A DNA stretch of 64,000 nucleotides from Bacilli bacterium (GTDB lineage Bacteria; Bacillota_I; Bacilli_A; RF39; UBA660), in NCBI GenBank assembly GCA_900768345.1, contig CAAGCO010000007.1:186001-250000 (forward strand), written 5' to 3'. Every line of letters starts with the position of its first letter. Positions within the stretch are counted from its first letter, which is position 1. A program made the translations under genes and the position numbers. Positions 30,593 through 38,953 of this stretch are shown in pieces. Under the pieces are notes generated by a model. The model was given only the letters and a program-made list of their open reading frames with translations, did not search any database and was not told where the DNA came from.

Positions 30593-30910
30593 ATGAATAA
30601 TACAATGGGTATGTATCAAGGCTATAGTGTTGAAGGTAGTGCTGAATTAAAAGTTACTCCTGAAAAGATGATGAATGAAAATGTTTCTTCATGTAATACT
30701 ATGCCAGGTGTAGTTTGTCAACCAATATATGAATGTCCACAAGAAAGATGTGTGCATAGACAAATTATTCATGAAGTTCCACATGTTTGTCCAGTAAATA
30801 CAAGAATTATTAATCATCATGTTTATAGACATACTTATAGTCCTTGCTATACATGTACTGAAGAAAATGAGATTTGTAATGAAAATGTGGGTTGTCCTAT
30901 AAAGTTCTAA
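30593..30910 (+). CDS. CotD-like spore coat protein
   Basis: 105 residues, rich in Cys, His and Tyr in the middle and C-terminal part: CVHRQIIHEVPHVCPVN, INHHVYRHTYSPCYTC. This Cys/His pattern is like CotD-type inner spore coat proteins, which are cross-linked in the coat. ATG 30593 is preferred to ATG 30572 because AAGGAGA (30577-30583) lies 9 bases before it. A sigma-K-like box upstream would fit mother-cell expression. Similarity is by composition and motif only. Confidence 0.6.
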   Translation: MNNTMGMYQGYSVEGSAELKVTPEKMMNENVSSCNTMPGVVCQPIYECPQERCVHRQIIHEVPHVCPVNTRIINHHVYRHTYSPCYTCTEENEICNENVGCPIKF

Positions 30911-30924
30911 TAAAAGTTTATAAA

Positions 30925-30947
30925 AGAGTTATTTAATATAACTTTTT
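30925..30947 (+). terminator. Terminator after the CotD-like gene
   Basis: Stem AGTTAT (30927-30932) and ATAACT (30938-30943), extended by flanking A-T and G-U pairs, then T's. Confidence 0.72.
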
Positions 30948-31008
30948 TATTTTGTAAAAAAAATATTTTGTTTTTTTATAACTAACTATAATAATAGGAG
31001 GTTATAAT

Positions 31009-31456
31009 ATGAAAGAAAATCAAATGCACTTAATAAAAAAATGTTTAAGAGTGAAACAATTAGAACTGTGTGGGATAAGGAAAAATAGAAATACTATATC
31101 AGTGCTGTGGATGAGGTAGGAATTAAAATTAAACAATCATATTTGAGAAAGTTAAAGCAAAGACTAAAAGAAGAAGAAAATGAAACCATGACAAATTGTC
31201 ATGCTTTTTAAATTATGGTTAGCAAAATATGACAGATATTGAAGTTGTACTTGCTGATTTAGGAGAGACAATAACAAGAAAACTTACATAGAAACATAAA
31301 CCATAAGGTTTAAAACAAAATAAAATAATTGCAAAGTTTAGTGGGCATGATTTTAAAGTTGTATGTGAAGATATATAAAAGAATTTATGACAAAGCATTT
31401 TAAATGATGAAAATATATTAAGTTCTAAATATATTCAAGATAGAGAAGTGAAATAA
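31009..31456 (+). pseudogene. Decayed BRO-type phage antirepressor gene
   Basis: An ATG at 31009 has a good AGGAGG site (30997-31002), but the reading frame is broken by several stops and frameshifts. Conceptual repair gives FKSETIRTVWDKEK, YYISAVDEVGI, KLKQRLKEEENETMTNCHAF, then KLWLAKYDRY and a C-terminal KHKP-GLKQNKIIAKFSGHD ... SKYIQDREVK. These are the landmarks of BRO-N/DinD-like antirepressors, with an internal deletion after the NCHA motif. TAG, TAA and TGA stops all interrupt it, so it is real decay and not an alternative code. No other phage genes are nearby. Confidence 0.82.
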
Positions 31457-31487
31457 ATAATATGTAGTATTATAAGCTTATTATTTG

Positions 31488-31496
31488 TGTTAAAAT
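31488..31496 (+). promoter_or_regulatory. Extended -10 promoter of the 31513 gene
   Basis: TGTTAAAAT. The predicted start near 31503 lies after the upstream in-frame ATG (31495) and so supports ATG 31513 as the true start. Confidence 0.58.
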
Positions 31497-31512
31497 GATA
31501 GTGGTGAAGATA

Positions 31513-32160
31513 ATGATTAAAAAATATGAAAAATTATTAAATTTAGATAATACGATAGCTAAGGATTTGTTTGATAAAATTGAATATCCTTGGGAAGTAT
31601 TGCCTGAAATTAAAAATTATATATTAGAAATAATTCCTACTTTAGGAAGTGAGTATTTAAAATTAAAAGATAATGTTTATGTTCATAAAAGTGTTCAAGT
31701 TGATAAAAGTGCTCATATAGATGGACCTACTATTATTGGTGAAAATAGTGAAATAAGACATTCTGCATATATTAGAGGTTCTGTTATAATTGGTAAGAAT
31801 TGTGTTATAGGTAACTCTACTGAAGTTAAAAATTCTATTCTTTTTGATGGAGTAGCTTGTCCTCATTTTAATTATGTTGGAGATTCTGTTTTGGGAGAAA
31901 ATGCTCATACTGGAGCAGGTGTAATACTATCTAATGTAAGAAGTGATAAAAAGAATGTTAGAGTGGAAGCAAAAGAAACTAATTTAAGAAAGATGGGAGC
32001 CATAGTTGGAAGTGATGTGGAGATAGGATGCAATAGTGTAGTATGTCCTGGTACTATAATAGGAAAGAATAGTAGTATATATCCACTTACTATGGTAAAA
32101 GGTATAATACCTGAAAATGTAATAGTAAAATCTATGGACAATATAATAAATAAAAAATAA
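31513..32160 (+). CDS. Left-handed beta-helix (hexapeptide repeat) protein
   Basis: 215 residues. After an N-terminal helical part (about 1-55) come hexapeptide repeats typical of LbetaH acyl- and nucleotidyl-sugar enzymes: VHKSVQVDKSAHIDGPTIIG, IRGSVIIGKNCVIGNSTEVK, and IVGSDVEIGCNSVVCPGTII. The middle loop with HFNYVGDSVLGENAHTGAG resembles the acetyltransferase half of GlmU-type proteins. No nucleotidyltransferase domain is present. A UDP-sugar acyltransferase is likely, but the substrate is unknown. Confidence 0.8.
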   Translation: MIKKYEKLLNLDNTIAKDLFDKIEYPWEVLPEIKNYILEIIPTLGSEYLKLKDNVYVHKSVQVDKSAHIDGPTIIGENSEIRHSAYIRGSVIIGKNCVIGNSTEVKNSILFDGVACPHFNYVGDSVLGENAHTGAGVILSNVRSDKKNVRVEAKETNLRKMGAIVGSDVEIGCNSVVCPGTIIGKNSSIYPLTMVKGIIPENVIVKSMDNIINKK

Positions 32161-32163
32161 TTA

Positions 32164-32172
32164 TGTTATAAT
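32164..32172 (+). promoter_or_regulatory. Extended -10 promoter of the anchored alpha/beta hydrolase gene
   Basis: TGTTATAAT, 17 bases before the ATG at 32190, followed by GTGGTGAAA. Confidence 0.58.
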
Positions 32173-32189
32173 GAATGTGGTGAAATATT

Positions 32190-33413
32190 ATGATTTTAAG
32201 TATATGTTCTAATCCTGAAGTATTAGAAGTTATGAGAATAATTAATGTTATTATATTAATTATTCAAATCGCTGTACCTATATTATTAATTTTAACTGGT
32301 ATGACAACTCTTATGTCAACAATTAAGGTTGGCAATGATGATTTACTTGCTAAAGCTAAAAAGCAACTTGTAAATAATTCTATTGCTGCAGTAGTTATAT
32401 TTTTAATACCAACTTTAGTTAATGTAATTGTTAAAATAAGTGATAGTAATAACGAATATAGAGATTGTTTATATACTGATACTGAGATTATCAGTAATGC
32501 ATATGTTTCAAGAGCTAACGAGTTATTGAGTTCTGCTGAAAAATCTAAAACTTATAATGACTATTATGCCGCTAAAGATGCTGTTTCTAAAATTAAAGAT
32601 GAAAATGAAAAAGCTAGTTTAGAAGATCGTTTAGAAAATTTATATAAAAATATAAAAGATAATATAGATAAGAATAATAGTGAGAATAATGAAAATGGTA
32701 ATAGTAGCTCTAATGCTAATACTGGAAATAATTTAAATGTAAGTGCTGGTTCATTTGAGTATACTGGAGTAGGAAACATTACTAAATATACTTTATTTAC
32801 TCCTACAAATGCTAAAGAGAATATGCCATTAATAGTTATGTTACCTGCAAGTAATGGAGATTATAGTGCTGCTGTTAATGAATTTAAAAATATGAAACAT
32901 GAAAATGATTTAGCATTTATGATGGTTGTTTATCCTAGCGGTAATTATTCTACGCAAGCATATAGTGATATTAAATCTACGGCTGATGAAGTAGTTAGTA
33001 AATATAAAATAAATAAAAGTAAAATAGGTGCTTCTGGATTTAGTTCTAGTGGGACATATGTATATCATTTGGTAGTAAATAATCAAGGATATTTTCATAG
33101 CATGGTTCCTATAAGTTCTGGAGTAAGTGCAGAAGATAAAGTTTTAAAAGATAATTTAGATTATTTGAAAACATTAAATGTTAAAGGCTATGGAGAGAAT
33201 GGTGGAGCATACGATGCTAATGGAAAAAAATGTGCCGGATGGACTAATTGGTCACCATCTAGTTCTATGACAAGTGCATTTAATGCTTTAGGTAAATCAA
33301 ATAATTTTGTTAATCTTGGTAAAATATGTCATAGTAATGTTAGAAGTTATGTCTTTAATTTAGATGAAAATAACAATAATCGTTCAGATTATATAGAATG
33401 GTTTACTAAATAA
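32190..33413 (+). CDS. TrbC/VirB2-like membrane anchor fused to an alpha/beta hydrolase
   Basis: 407 residues. N-terminal module (about 1-160): two membrane helices (IINVIILIIQIAVPILLILT and NSIAAVVIFLIPTLVNVIVK) around a basic LAKAKKQLVNN loop, followed by a helical stalk. This is the layout of TrbC/VirB2-like pilin subunits of Firmicutes. After an Asn/Ser-rich linker (about 165-185) comes an alpha/beta hydrolase with IGASGFSSSGTYVYH, the likely nucleophile Ser lying in an altered GxSxG, and a late His (CHSNVRS) before NNNRSDYIEWF. It is expected outside the membrane. A paralogue at 41750 shares the anchor but carries an SGNH hydrolase. Confidence 0.8.
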   Translation: MILSICSNPEVLEVMRIINVIILIIQIAVPILLILTGMTTLMSTIKVGNDDLLAKAKKQLVNNSIAAVVIFLIPTLVNVIVKISDSNNEYRDCLYTDTEIISNAYVSRANELLSSAEKSKTYNDYYAAKDAVSKIKDENEKASLEDRLENLYKNIKDNIDKNNSENNENGNSSSNANTGNNLNVSAGSFEYTGVGNITKYTLFTPTNAKENMPLIVMLPASNGDYSAAVNEFKNMKHENDLAFMMVVYPSGNYSTQAYSDIKSTADEVVSKYKINKSKIGASGFSSSGTYVYHLVVNNQGYFHSMVPISSGVSAEDKVLKDNLDYLKTLNVKGYGENGGAYDANGKKCAGWTNWSPSSSMTSAFNALGKSNNFVNLGKICHSNVRSYVFNLDENNNNRSDYIEWFTK

Positions 33414-33442
33414 AAGTATTATTTAAAAATAATACTTTTTTT
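33413..33442 (+). terminator. Terminator after the anchored alpha/beta hydrolase gene
   Basis: 11-bp stem AAAGTATTATT (33413-33423) and AATAATACTTT (33428-33438), 4-base loop, then T's. Confidence 0.86.
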
Positions 33443-33471
33443 GTAAAGTTTTTAAATATTTTTCATATGTA

Positions 33472-33501
33472 TTGACAAGTGAGTAGTTATTCAACTATAA
33501 T
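33472..33501 (+). promoter_or_regulatory. Promoter of the cadC-HMA-cadA operon
   Basis: TTGACA (33472-33477), 18-base spacer, TATAAT (33496-33501). The -10 lies inside the operator repeat. Confidence 0.82.
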
Positions 33502-33528
33502 GTATATAGTTGAAAAGATATTCAACTA
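33488..33528 (+). promoter_or_regulatory. CadC-type operator
   Basis: A perfect inverted repeat, TTCAACTATA (33490-33499) and TATAGTTGAA (33505-33514), covers the -10. The half-site TATTCAACTA is repeated at 33488-33497 and 33519-33528, just before the ribosome-binding site. The overlap with the core promoter implies repression by steric block and release by metal. Confidence 0.78.
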
Positions 33529-33539
33529 AAGGAGTTGTT

Positions 33540-33902
33540 ATGTCAAAGAATGAATTTGCTTGTGATTGTAATATAATACATGAAAATGCAGTTTGTAATG
33601 TTAAAAAAAATATGCCAGATGAAAATACATTTAATAATTTAGCAGATTTATTTAAATTAATAGGAGATACTACTAGATGTAGAATATTATTTGCTTTAGA
33701 TGAAAATGAAATGTGTGTTTGTGATATTGCTAATGTACTTAGCATGACTAAATCTGCTGTTTCTCATCAACTTGCTACTTTAAGAAGAAGTGGGGTAGTA
33801 AGATGTAGAAAAAGTGGTAAAGAAGTATATTATACACTTGATGATGATCATATAGTTAAACTATTTGAAATAGGACTTCAACATATAAAACATAGATGTT
33901 AG
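33540..33902 (+). CDS. cadC: CadC/SmtB-like metal-sensing ArsR repressor
   Basis: 120 residues. N-terminal CDCNIIHENAVCNV has the Cys/His residues of the CadC metal site, and EMCVCDIANVL gives the CVC pair that completes the Cd/Pb-type thiolate site. The winged-helix recognition region reads TKSAVSHQLATLRRSGVV. It likely represses its own operon and is released by Cd, Zn or Pb. ATG 33540 after AAAGGAG is chosen over the TTG at 33510, which lies within the operator. It is followed by the HMA and P-type ATPase genes. Confidence 0.93.
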   Translation: MSKNEFACDCNIIHENAVCNVKKNMPDENTFNNLADLFKLIGDTTRCRILFALDENEMCVCDIANVLSMTKSAVSHQLATLRRSGVVRCRKSGKEVYYTLDDDHIVKLFEIGLQHIKHRC

Positions 33903-33914
33903 AAAGAAGGTATT

Positions 33915-34139
33915 ATGAAAAAATATAAGTTCAAGATTGAAGGGTTAGATTGTGCTAATTGTGCTAATGAATTAGAAAGTGAACTTAGAGAGTTAAATAT
34001 AATAAATAATGTTAGTATAAGTTTTATGACTGAAAAATTATCTTTTGATTGCGAAGAAGATAATATAGATGAAGCGTTAAAAGAAATAAAGAAAGTAATA
34101 AAAAAAGAAGAACCTGATGTTTTTATTGAGGAAATGTAA
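33915..34139 (+). CDS. Separate heavy-metal-associated (HMA) domain protein
   Basis: 74 residues, a single ferredoxin-like HMA domain with metal-binding GLDCANCANELESEL (CxxC). In most Cd/Zn ATPases this domain is the N-terminus of the pump; here it is its own gene whose stop overlaps the ATPase start by one base (TAATG). The acidic C-terminal end (EEEPDVFIEEM-like) matches soluble metallochaperones. It could deliver metal to the pump or dock as its detached regulatory domain. Confidence 0.88.
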   Translation: MKKYKFKIEGLDCANCANELESELRELNIINNVSISFMTEKLSFDCEEDNIDEALKEIKKVIKKEEPDVFIEEM

Positions 34140-35989
34140 TGAATAAAAAAATGAAAAAGCAACTACATAGAATTATAATATCTGGAATTATGTTATTATT
34201 TTCTATGTTAGTTAGTATTAATGTTAATTATATAAATAATATTATATTTATTATTGCATACTTTATAATTGGTTATGATATTTTATTAAAAGCATTTAGA
34301 AATATAAAACGTGGAAAAGTATTTGATGAAAACTTTTTAATGGCAGTTGCTACTATAGGTGCTTTATGCATAGGGAATATACCTGAAGCAGTTAGTGTTA
34401 TGTTATTTTATCAAGTTGGTGAATTATTTCAAAATTATGCTGTTAACAAGAGTAGAAAATCAGTTGCAGCATTAATGGATATTAGACCTGATTATGCTAA
34501 TGTAATTAGAAATGATAAACATATTAAAGTAGATCCAAATGAAGTAAATATAGAAGAAATAATATTGGTTAAACCAGGTGAAAAGATTCCACTAGATGGA
34601 ATAGTTATTGAAGGGAATTCAATGCTTAATACTCTTGCTCTTACTGGTGAAGCAGTTCCAAGAAGTGTTAAAAAAGGTGATGAAGTTCTTAGTGGATGTG
34701 TAAATAATGAAGGTATATTAAAAATAAAAGTTACTAAGAAATTTGGAGAATCAACAGTTAGTAAAATATTAGAATTAGTTGAGAATGCTAGTAGTAGAAA
34801 ATCTAGCTCAGAAGCATTTATTACTAGGTTTGCTAAATATTATACTCCTATAGTATGTGCTATAGCTTTAGTACTTGCAATACTTCCTCCATTAATATTA
34901 AATCAACCATTTAATACTTGGATATATAGAGCATTATCATTCTTGGTAGTTTCATGTCCATGTGCTTTAGTTGTTTCAATTCCACTTAGTTTCTTTGGTG
35001 GAATAGGAGCATCTTCAAGTATAGGTGTACTTGTTAAAGGTAGTAATTATTTAGAGGCACTTTCTAATGCTGAAATAGTTGTTTGTGATAAAACTGGTAC
35101 ATTAACAGAGGGAGTTTTTAAAGTTCAAAAAATAGAAGCTATATCTATTAGTGATGAAGAATTATTAAAGTATGCTGCTTATGCTGAAAGTTTTTCTAAT
35201 CATCCAATTGCATTATCTTTAAAAGAAGCTTATGGTAAAAAAATAGATAATAAGAAAATTACTGATACTAAAGAAATATCAGGAAAAGGGGTACTTGCAA
35301 AAATCGATGGAAAAGAAGTTTTAGTAGGAAATGAAAAACTATTAAAAGAAAAAAATATTGAATTTAATAAATCTAAAGATATTGGTACTATAGTATATGT
35401 TGTTATCAATAATAAATATAGTGGTTACATAGTTATTTCAGATAAAATAAAAGAAGACTCTTATAAAGCAGTTAGTTCATTAAAGAAAAATAATGTTAAA
35501 AAGATTGTTATGCTTACAGGAGATAAAACTGATACAAGTAGAGAAGTAAGTGAAAAATTAAAACTAGATGAATTTCATAGTGAGTTATTACCTCAAGATA
35601 AAGTTAAAAAAGTTGAAAAATTAATGTTAGAGAAAACTAATGATGGTAAACTTTTATTTATAGGTGATGGTATAAATGATGCTCCTGTGCTTGCTTTATC
35701 AGATATAGGTGTAGCGATGGGGGGTCTTGGAAGTGATGCTGCTCTTGAAGCTGCTGACATTGTGATTATGACTGATGAACCATCTAAAATTGCTGAAGCA
35801 ATTAAAATATCTCATAAGACAATGAGAATAGTAAAAGAAAATATAATATTTGCTATAACAGTTAAGATAGCAGTACTTGTATTGTCTGCACTTGGAATTG
35901 CTACTATGTGGGCTGCAGTATTTGCTGATGTTGGTGTTTCAGTAATAGCAATATTAAATGCACTTAGAATTTTAAAGGTAAATAAATAA
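34139..35989 (+). CDS. cadA: P1B-type Cd/Zn/Pb-transporting ATPase lacking an N-terminal HMA domain
   Basis: 616 residues. Metal-site helix with SCPCALVVSIPLS (CPC motif), actuator TGEAVPRS, phosphorylation motif CDKTGTLTEG, nucleotide-domain SNHPIALSL (HP motif) and hinge GDGINDAPVLALSDIGVAMG. The C-terminal helix has the Asp in FADVGVSVIAILNALR typical of Zn/Cd pumps (P1B-2). It exports divalent soft metals. The usual N-terminal HMA domain is encoded by the preceding gene. Confidence 0.95.
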   Translation: MNKKMKKQLHRIIISGIMLLFSMLVSINVNYINNIIFIIAYFIIGYDILLKAFRNIKRGKVFDENFLMAVATIGALCIGNIPEAVSVMLFYQVGELFQNYAVNKSRKSVAALMDIRPDYANVIRNDKHIKVDPNEVNIEEIILVKPGEKIPLDGIVIEGNSMLNTLALTGEAVPRSVKKGDEVLSGCVNNEGILKIKVTKKFGESTVSKILELVENASSRKSSSEAFITRFAKYYTPIVCAIALVLAILPPLILNQPFNTWIYRALSFLVVSCPCALVVSIPLSFFGGIGASSSIGVLVKGSNYLEALSNAEIVVCDKTGTLTEGVFKVQKIEAISISDEELLKYAAYAESFSNHPIALSLKEAYGKKIDNKKITDTKEISGKGVLAKIDGKEVLVGNEKLLKEKNIEFNKSKDIGTIVYVVINNKYSGYIVISDKIKEDSYKAVSSLKKNNVKKIVMLTGDKTDTSREVSEKLKLDEFHSELLPQDKVKKVEKLMLEKTNDGKLLFIGDGINDAPVLALSDIGVAMGGLGSDAALEAADIVIMTDEPSKIAEAIKISHKTMRIVKENIIFAITVKIAVLVLSALGIATMWAAVFADVGVSVIAILNALRILKVNK

Positions 35990-36004
35990 TTTGCCTTTTA
36001 TTTT
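35974..36004 (+). terminator. Terminator after cadA
   Basis: 10-bp stem AAAGGTAAAT (35974-35983) and ATTTGCCTTT (35989-35998) with one G-U pair, 5-base loop, then a T-rich stretch. Confidence 0.75.
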
Positions 36005-36015
36005 GCATAGAAATG

Positions 36016-36024
36016 TGTTATAAT
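36016..36024 (+). promoter_or_regulatory. Extended -10 promoter of the DUF285 repeat protein
   Basis: TGTTATAAT, 17 bases before the ATG at 36042. The region AATAGGTGAAGATATG after it is the same as upstream of the frameshifted paralogue at 13946. Confidence 0.6.
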
Positions 36025-36041
36025 TCATAATAGGTGAAGAT

Positions 36042-38561
36042 ATGAAAAATAAATATGGTTTTACATTAATAGAATTACTTGCGGTAATTGCTATAATCGC
36101 TGTATTAACATTGATTGCTGTACCTGCAGCATTAAAAATTTATAATGAAAACGTTATTAAAAGCATGCATGTTCAAGAAGGGCAAGTAAAGGATGCAGCT
36201 AATCTTTTTGTTGAAGATTATTGTAAATCTTCAATTGACCAAACTAAGATATGTCCAAAAAGTTATAGTAAAGGTTTGAATAATAAAAAAGTTGTATGCC
36301 TTCAAGATCTTCAAAATAGTTCTGATAAATATATAGGTACTGTTAAATATAAAAGTTCTGATTGTAAAGGATATGTTACATATTATTTAGATTCAGAAAC
36401 TGGTATTTATGGAAATGAAAAAGCATATTTATTTTGTGGAAAAGATAAAGACAATAATTATGAATATTTGACTGATGATGATTATGATTTTAAAGAATAT
36501 TGTTCTTGCAATGACGATGAAATATGTGAAGATGCAGATAAAAATACATATTGTACATTTGATGGTGAAATGACTCAAGGTAGTGAATATATTAATGGTC
36601 AATATGTTTATAGATATATGCAGCAAGGGGCTTATAGTAGAGGTAAAACGAATGCTTGGTCAAATATTTATACTGATGGTTGGGGTGTTCAATTAGCCAA
36701 TAAGACTAGTGCTTCAGAAGTAACTTCTAAACCATGTACGTATATTAATGGTAAACCTGTAGTTTCTATGTCTTACATGTTTGCTAATAGCAATGCTTTA
36801 GGTATTGATTTAAGTTCTTTTAGTACTGCTAAAGTTACTAATATGAGTAATATGTTCTATAACAGTAGGGCAGAAGATTTAGATTTAAGTTATTTTAATA
36901 CATCAAGAGTTACTGATATGCAAGGTATGTTCAGTGGCAGTAATGCCACAACTATAAATCTTAAAGGTTTAGATACTTCAAATGTTGTTTATATGTCATC
37001 TATGTTTTATAAAAGTTCAGCAAAAACTTTAAATTTCAGTAGTTTTAATACAAGTAAAGTTAAAAGTATGAGTTCAATGTTTAATGAAAGTCAGGCAACA
37101 TCATTAGATTTAAGTAGTTTTGATACAAGTAATGTAACTAGTATGTCTCGTATGTTTTATAAGAGTAATGCAACTTCTTTAAATTTAAGCAGTTTTGATA
37201 CTAAAAAAACAGTTGATATGAATGCAATGTTTGGTTATAGCAAAGTTGCTAATTTAGATTTAAGTAGTTTTGATACTTCAAATGTTACGAGCATGGCTTA
37301 TATGTTTTCTTTTGGTGAAAATGAAACCATTAATTTAAGTAGTTTTAATACTAGTAAAGTTACAAGTATGGCTAATATGTTTTATAATAATACAGTTCAA
37401 TCATTAAATTTAAGTAGCTTTAATACAAGCAATGTTACCAATATGAGTTGGATGTTTGCTTATGCTAAAAGTTTAAAATCTATCGATGGAATTACATCAT
37501 TTGATACAAGTAAAGTTACTACAATGTTGTATATGTTTTCTTCAACCGAATCTTTAAATACATTAGATGTAAGTAATTTTAATACTAGTAAAGTTACTGA
37601 TATGGGAGGATTGTTTTCTAATTGTAATGCTAGTACTATAAAAGGATATGAAGATTTTGATACAAGTAATGTTACTAATATGGCTTCCATGTTTTTTAAA
37701 ACAAAAATTGAAAAAATAGACTTAAGCAGTTTTAATACAAGTAAAGTTACTGATATGGGTTCTATGTTTCTTTATAGTGCTGCCACAATCATTAACTTAA
37801 GTAGTTTTGATACAAGTAATGTAACTAGTATGTATCGTATGTTTGAAGGAACTAAAACAACAATATTGGACTTGAGTACCTTTGATACATCAAAGGTAAC
37901 TAATATGTTTCAAATGTTTACAACTTCATATGCAAAAACTATAAAGGGTTTAGAAAACTTTAATACAAGCAATGTTACAGATATGACTAATATGTTTTCT
38001 AGTTCGAGAGCCACTGAACTTGATGTTAGTCATTTTGATACAAGTAAAGTAACAATCATGGTTAATATGTTTTATGCAACAAGTGCTACTAAAATTGATG
38101 TCAGTCATTTTAATACAAGTAATGTCGTAAATATGGGGGCTATGTTTGGTTATAGTAGAGTTACATCATTAGATTTAAGTAGTTTTGATACAAGTAATGT
38201 AAAAGATTTTGGATGGATGTTTAGAGGCAGTAGTGTTCAAACTTTAGATTTAAGTAATTTTGATACAAGTAATGCAATAGATATGCAATATATGTTTGAT
38301 GGCTGTAGGGCCACTACAATAAAGGGTTTAGAAAAATTTAATACGTCAAAAGTTACTAACATGAACGAAATGTTTAAAAATAGTTATGCTACAATACTTG
38401 ATTTAAGTAGTTTTGATATTTCTAAGGTAACTGATATGAGTGGTATGTTTAATGGTGCTAAATCTACCACTGGATATGCTAAAGATAAAACTACTGCTGA
38501 TAAGTTTAATGATAGTAGTGTTACTAAAATACCAAAAACACTTAAATTTACTGTTAAATAA
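36042..38561 (+). CDS. Prepilin-like BspA/DUF285 repeat surface protein
   Basis: 839 residues. The N-terminus (YGFTLIELLAVIAIIAV) is a type III/IV prepilin-like signal with Glu5, followed by the same Cys-rich domain as in the 13946 gene (residues about 1-160). A spacer leads to about 22 tandem 25-residue DUF285/BspA repeats with the core LDLSSFDTSNVTSMSRMF. There is no LPXTG, choline-binding or other C-terminal anchor. Such proteins bind host or bacterial partners in other taxa; here function is inferred from repeats only. Confidence 0.9.
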   Translation: MKNKYGFTLIELLAVIAIIAVLTLIAVPAALKIYNENVIKSMHVQEGQVKDAANLFVEDYCKSSIDQTKICPKSYSKGLNNKKVVCLQDLQNSSDKYIGTVKYKSSDCKGYVTYYLDSETGIYGNEKAYLFCGKDKDNNYEYLTDDDYDFKEYCSCNDDEICEDADKNTYCTFDGEMTQGSEYINGQYVYRYMQQGAYSRGKTNAWSNIYTDGWGVQLANKTSASEVTSKPCTYINGKPVVSMSYMFANSNALGIDLSSFSTAKVTNMSNMFYNSRAEDLDLSYFNTSRVTDMQGMFSGSNATTINLKGLDTSNVVYMSSMFYKSSAKTLNFSSFNTSKVKSMSSMFNESQATSLDLSSFDTSNVTSMSRMFYKSNATSLNLSSFDTKKTVDMNAMFGYSKVANLDLSSFDTSNVTSMAYMFSFGENETINLSSFNTSKVTSMANMFYNNTVQSLNLSSFNTSNVTNMSWMFAYAKSLKSIDGITSFDTSKVTTMLYMFSSTESLNTLDVSNFNTSKVTDMGGLFSNCNASTIKGYEDFDTSNVTNMASMFFKTKIEKIDLSSFNTSKVTDMGSMFLYSAATIINLSSFDTSNVTSMYRMFEGTKTTILDLSTFDTSKVTNMFQMFTTSYAKTIKGLENFNTSNVTDMTNMFSSSRATELDVSHFDTSKVTIMVNMFYATSATKIDVSHFNTSNVVNMGAMFGYSRVTSLDLSSFDTSNVKDFGWMFRGSSVQTLDLSNFDTSNAIDMQYMFDGCRATTIKGLEKFNTSKVTNMNEMFKNSYATILDLSSFDISKVTDMSGMFNGAKSTTGYAKDKTTADKFNDSSVTKIPKTLKFTVK
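36775..38470 (+). repeat. About 22 tandem 75-bp DUF285 repeats
   Basis: In-frame 25-residue units with the consensus pattern MF-(5-7 variable)-LDLSSFDTSNVTSM. Residues on the concave face vary, while LS-F-TS-VT-M-MF is fixed. Some units are shorter or carry KGxE(D/N)F in place of DLSSF. Confidence 0.9.
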
Positions 38562-38589
38562 AAAGTACTAGAAATAGTACTTTTCTTTT
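38561..38589 (+). terminator. Terminator after the DUF285 repeat gene
   Basis: 10-bp stem AAAAGTACTA (38561-38570) and TAGTACTTTT (38575-38584), loop GAAA, then T's. Confidence 0.86.
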
Positions 38590-38597
38590 GTTATAAT
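38589..38597 (+). promoter_or_regulatory. Extended -10 promoter of the ASCH-EamA-ASCH cluster
   Basis: TGTTATAAT, 15 bases before the ATG at 38613, followed by ATGGTGATA as ribosome-binding site. Confidence 0.58.
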
Positions 38598-38612
38598 TTT
38601 TATGGTGATAAT

Positions 38613-38951
38613 ATGGAACATATGATGAGACTTCATAAAGAACCATTTGAATTAATTAAGAATGGCAGTAAAACTATAGAGTTAAGACTTTATGATGAAA
38701 AAAGACAAATGATTAATTTGGGAGATACTATTACTTTTGAAAATAGAAGTGATGGAGATAAAATTCAAGTTAAGGTAATAGCTTTATATATATATCCTAG
38801 TTTTGAAGAATTATATAAACATTTTGATAAAGTATCGATTGGATATAAAGAAGATGAAGAAGCTGATCCTAAAGATATGGAATTATATTATAGTAGCGAA
38901 GAGCAATCTAAATATGGTGTGGTTGGTATAGAAATGGAGTTAATAAAATAA
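38613..38951 (+). CDS. ASCH-domain protein (YqfB-like)
   Basis: 112 residues, one PUA-like ASCH fold. Early MRLHKEPFELIKNGSKTIELR has the conserved G-x-K-x-x-E-x-R motif, with LGDTITFENR following. Small ASCH proteins include N4-acetylcytidine amidohydrolase (YqfB), which salvages modified nucleosides. A similar hydrolase or RNA-binding role is possible here, but the catalytic Lys/Glu/Thr set was not checked structurally. It starts a run of three genes, ASCH-EamA-ASCH. Confidence 0.82.
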   Translation: MEHMMRLHKEPFELIKNGSKTIELRLYDEKRQMINLGDTITFENRSDGDKIQVKVIALYIYPSFEELYKHFDKVSIGYKEDEEADPKDMELYYSSEEQSKYGVVGIEMELIK

Positions 38952-38953
38952 TT

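Noticed and set aside
31187..31208. Inverted repeat CATGACAA/TTGTCATG followed by T's
   Set aside because: It falls inside the BRO relic, where it encodes the conserved MTNCHA part, so it is a chance palindrome of coding sequence and not a terminator.
36429..36626. Minus-strand hydrophobic ORF
   Set aside because: Shadow of the DUF285 repeat protein gene with no ribosome-binding site.
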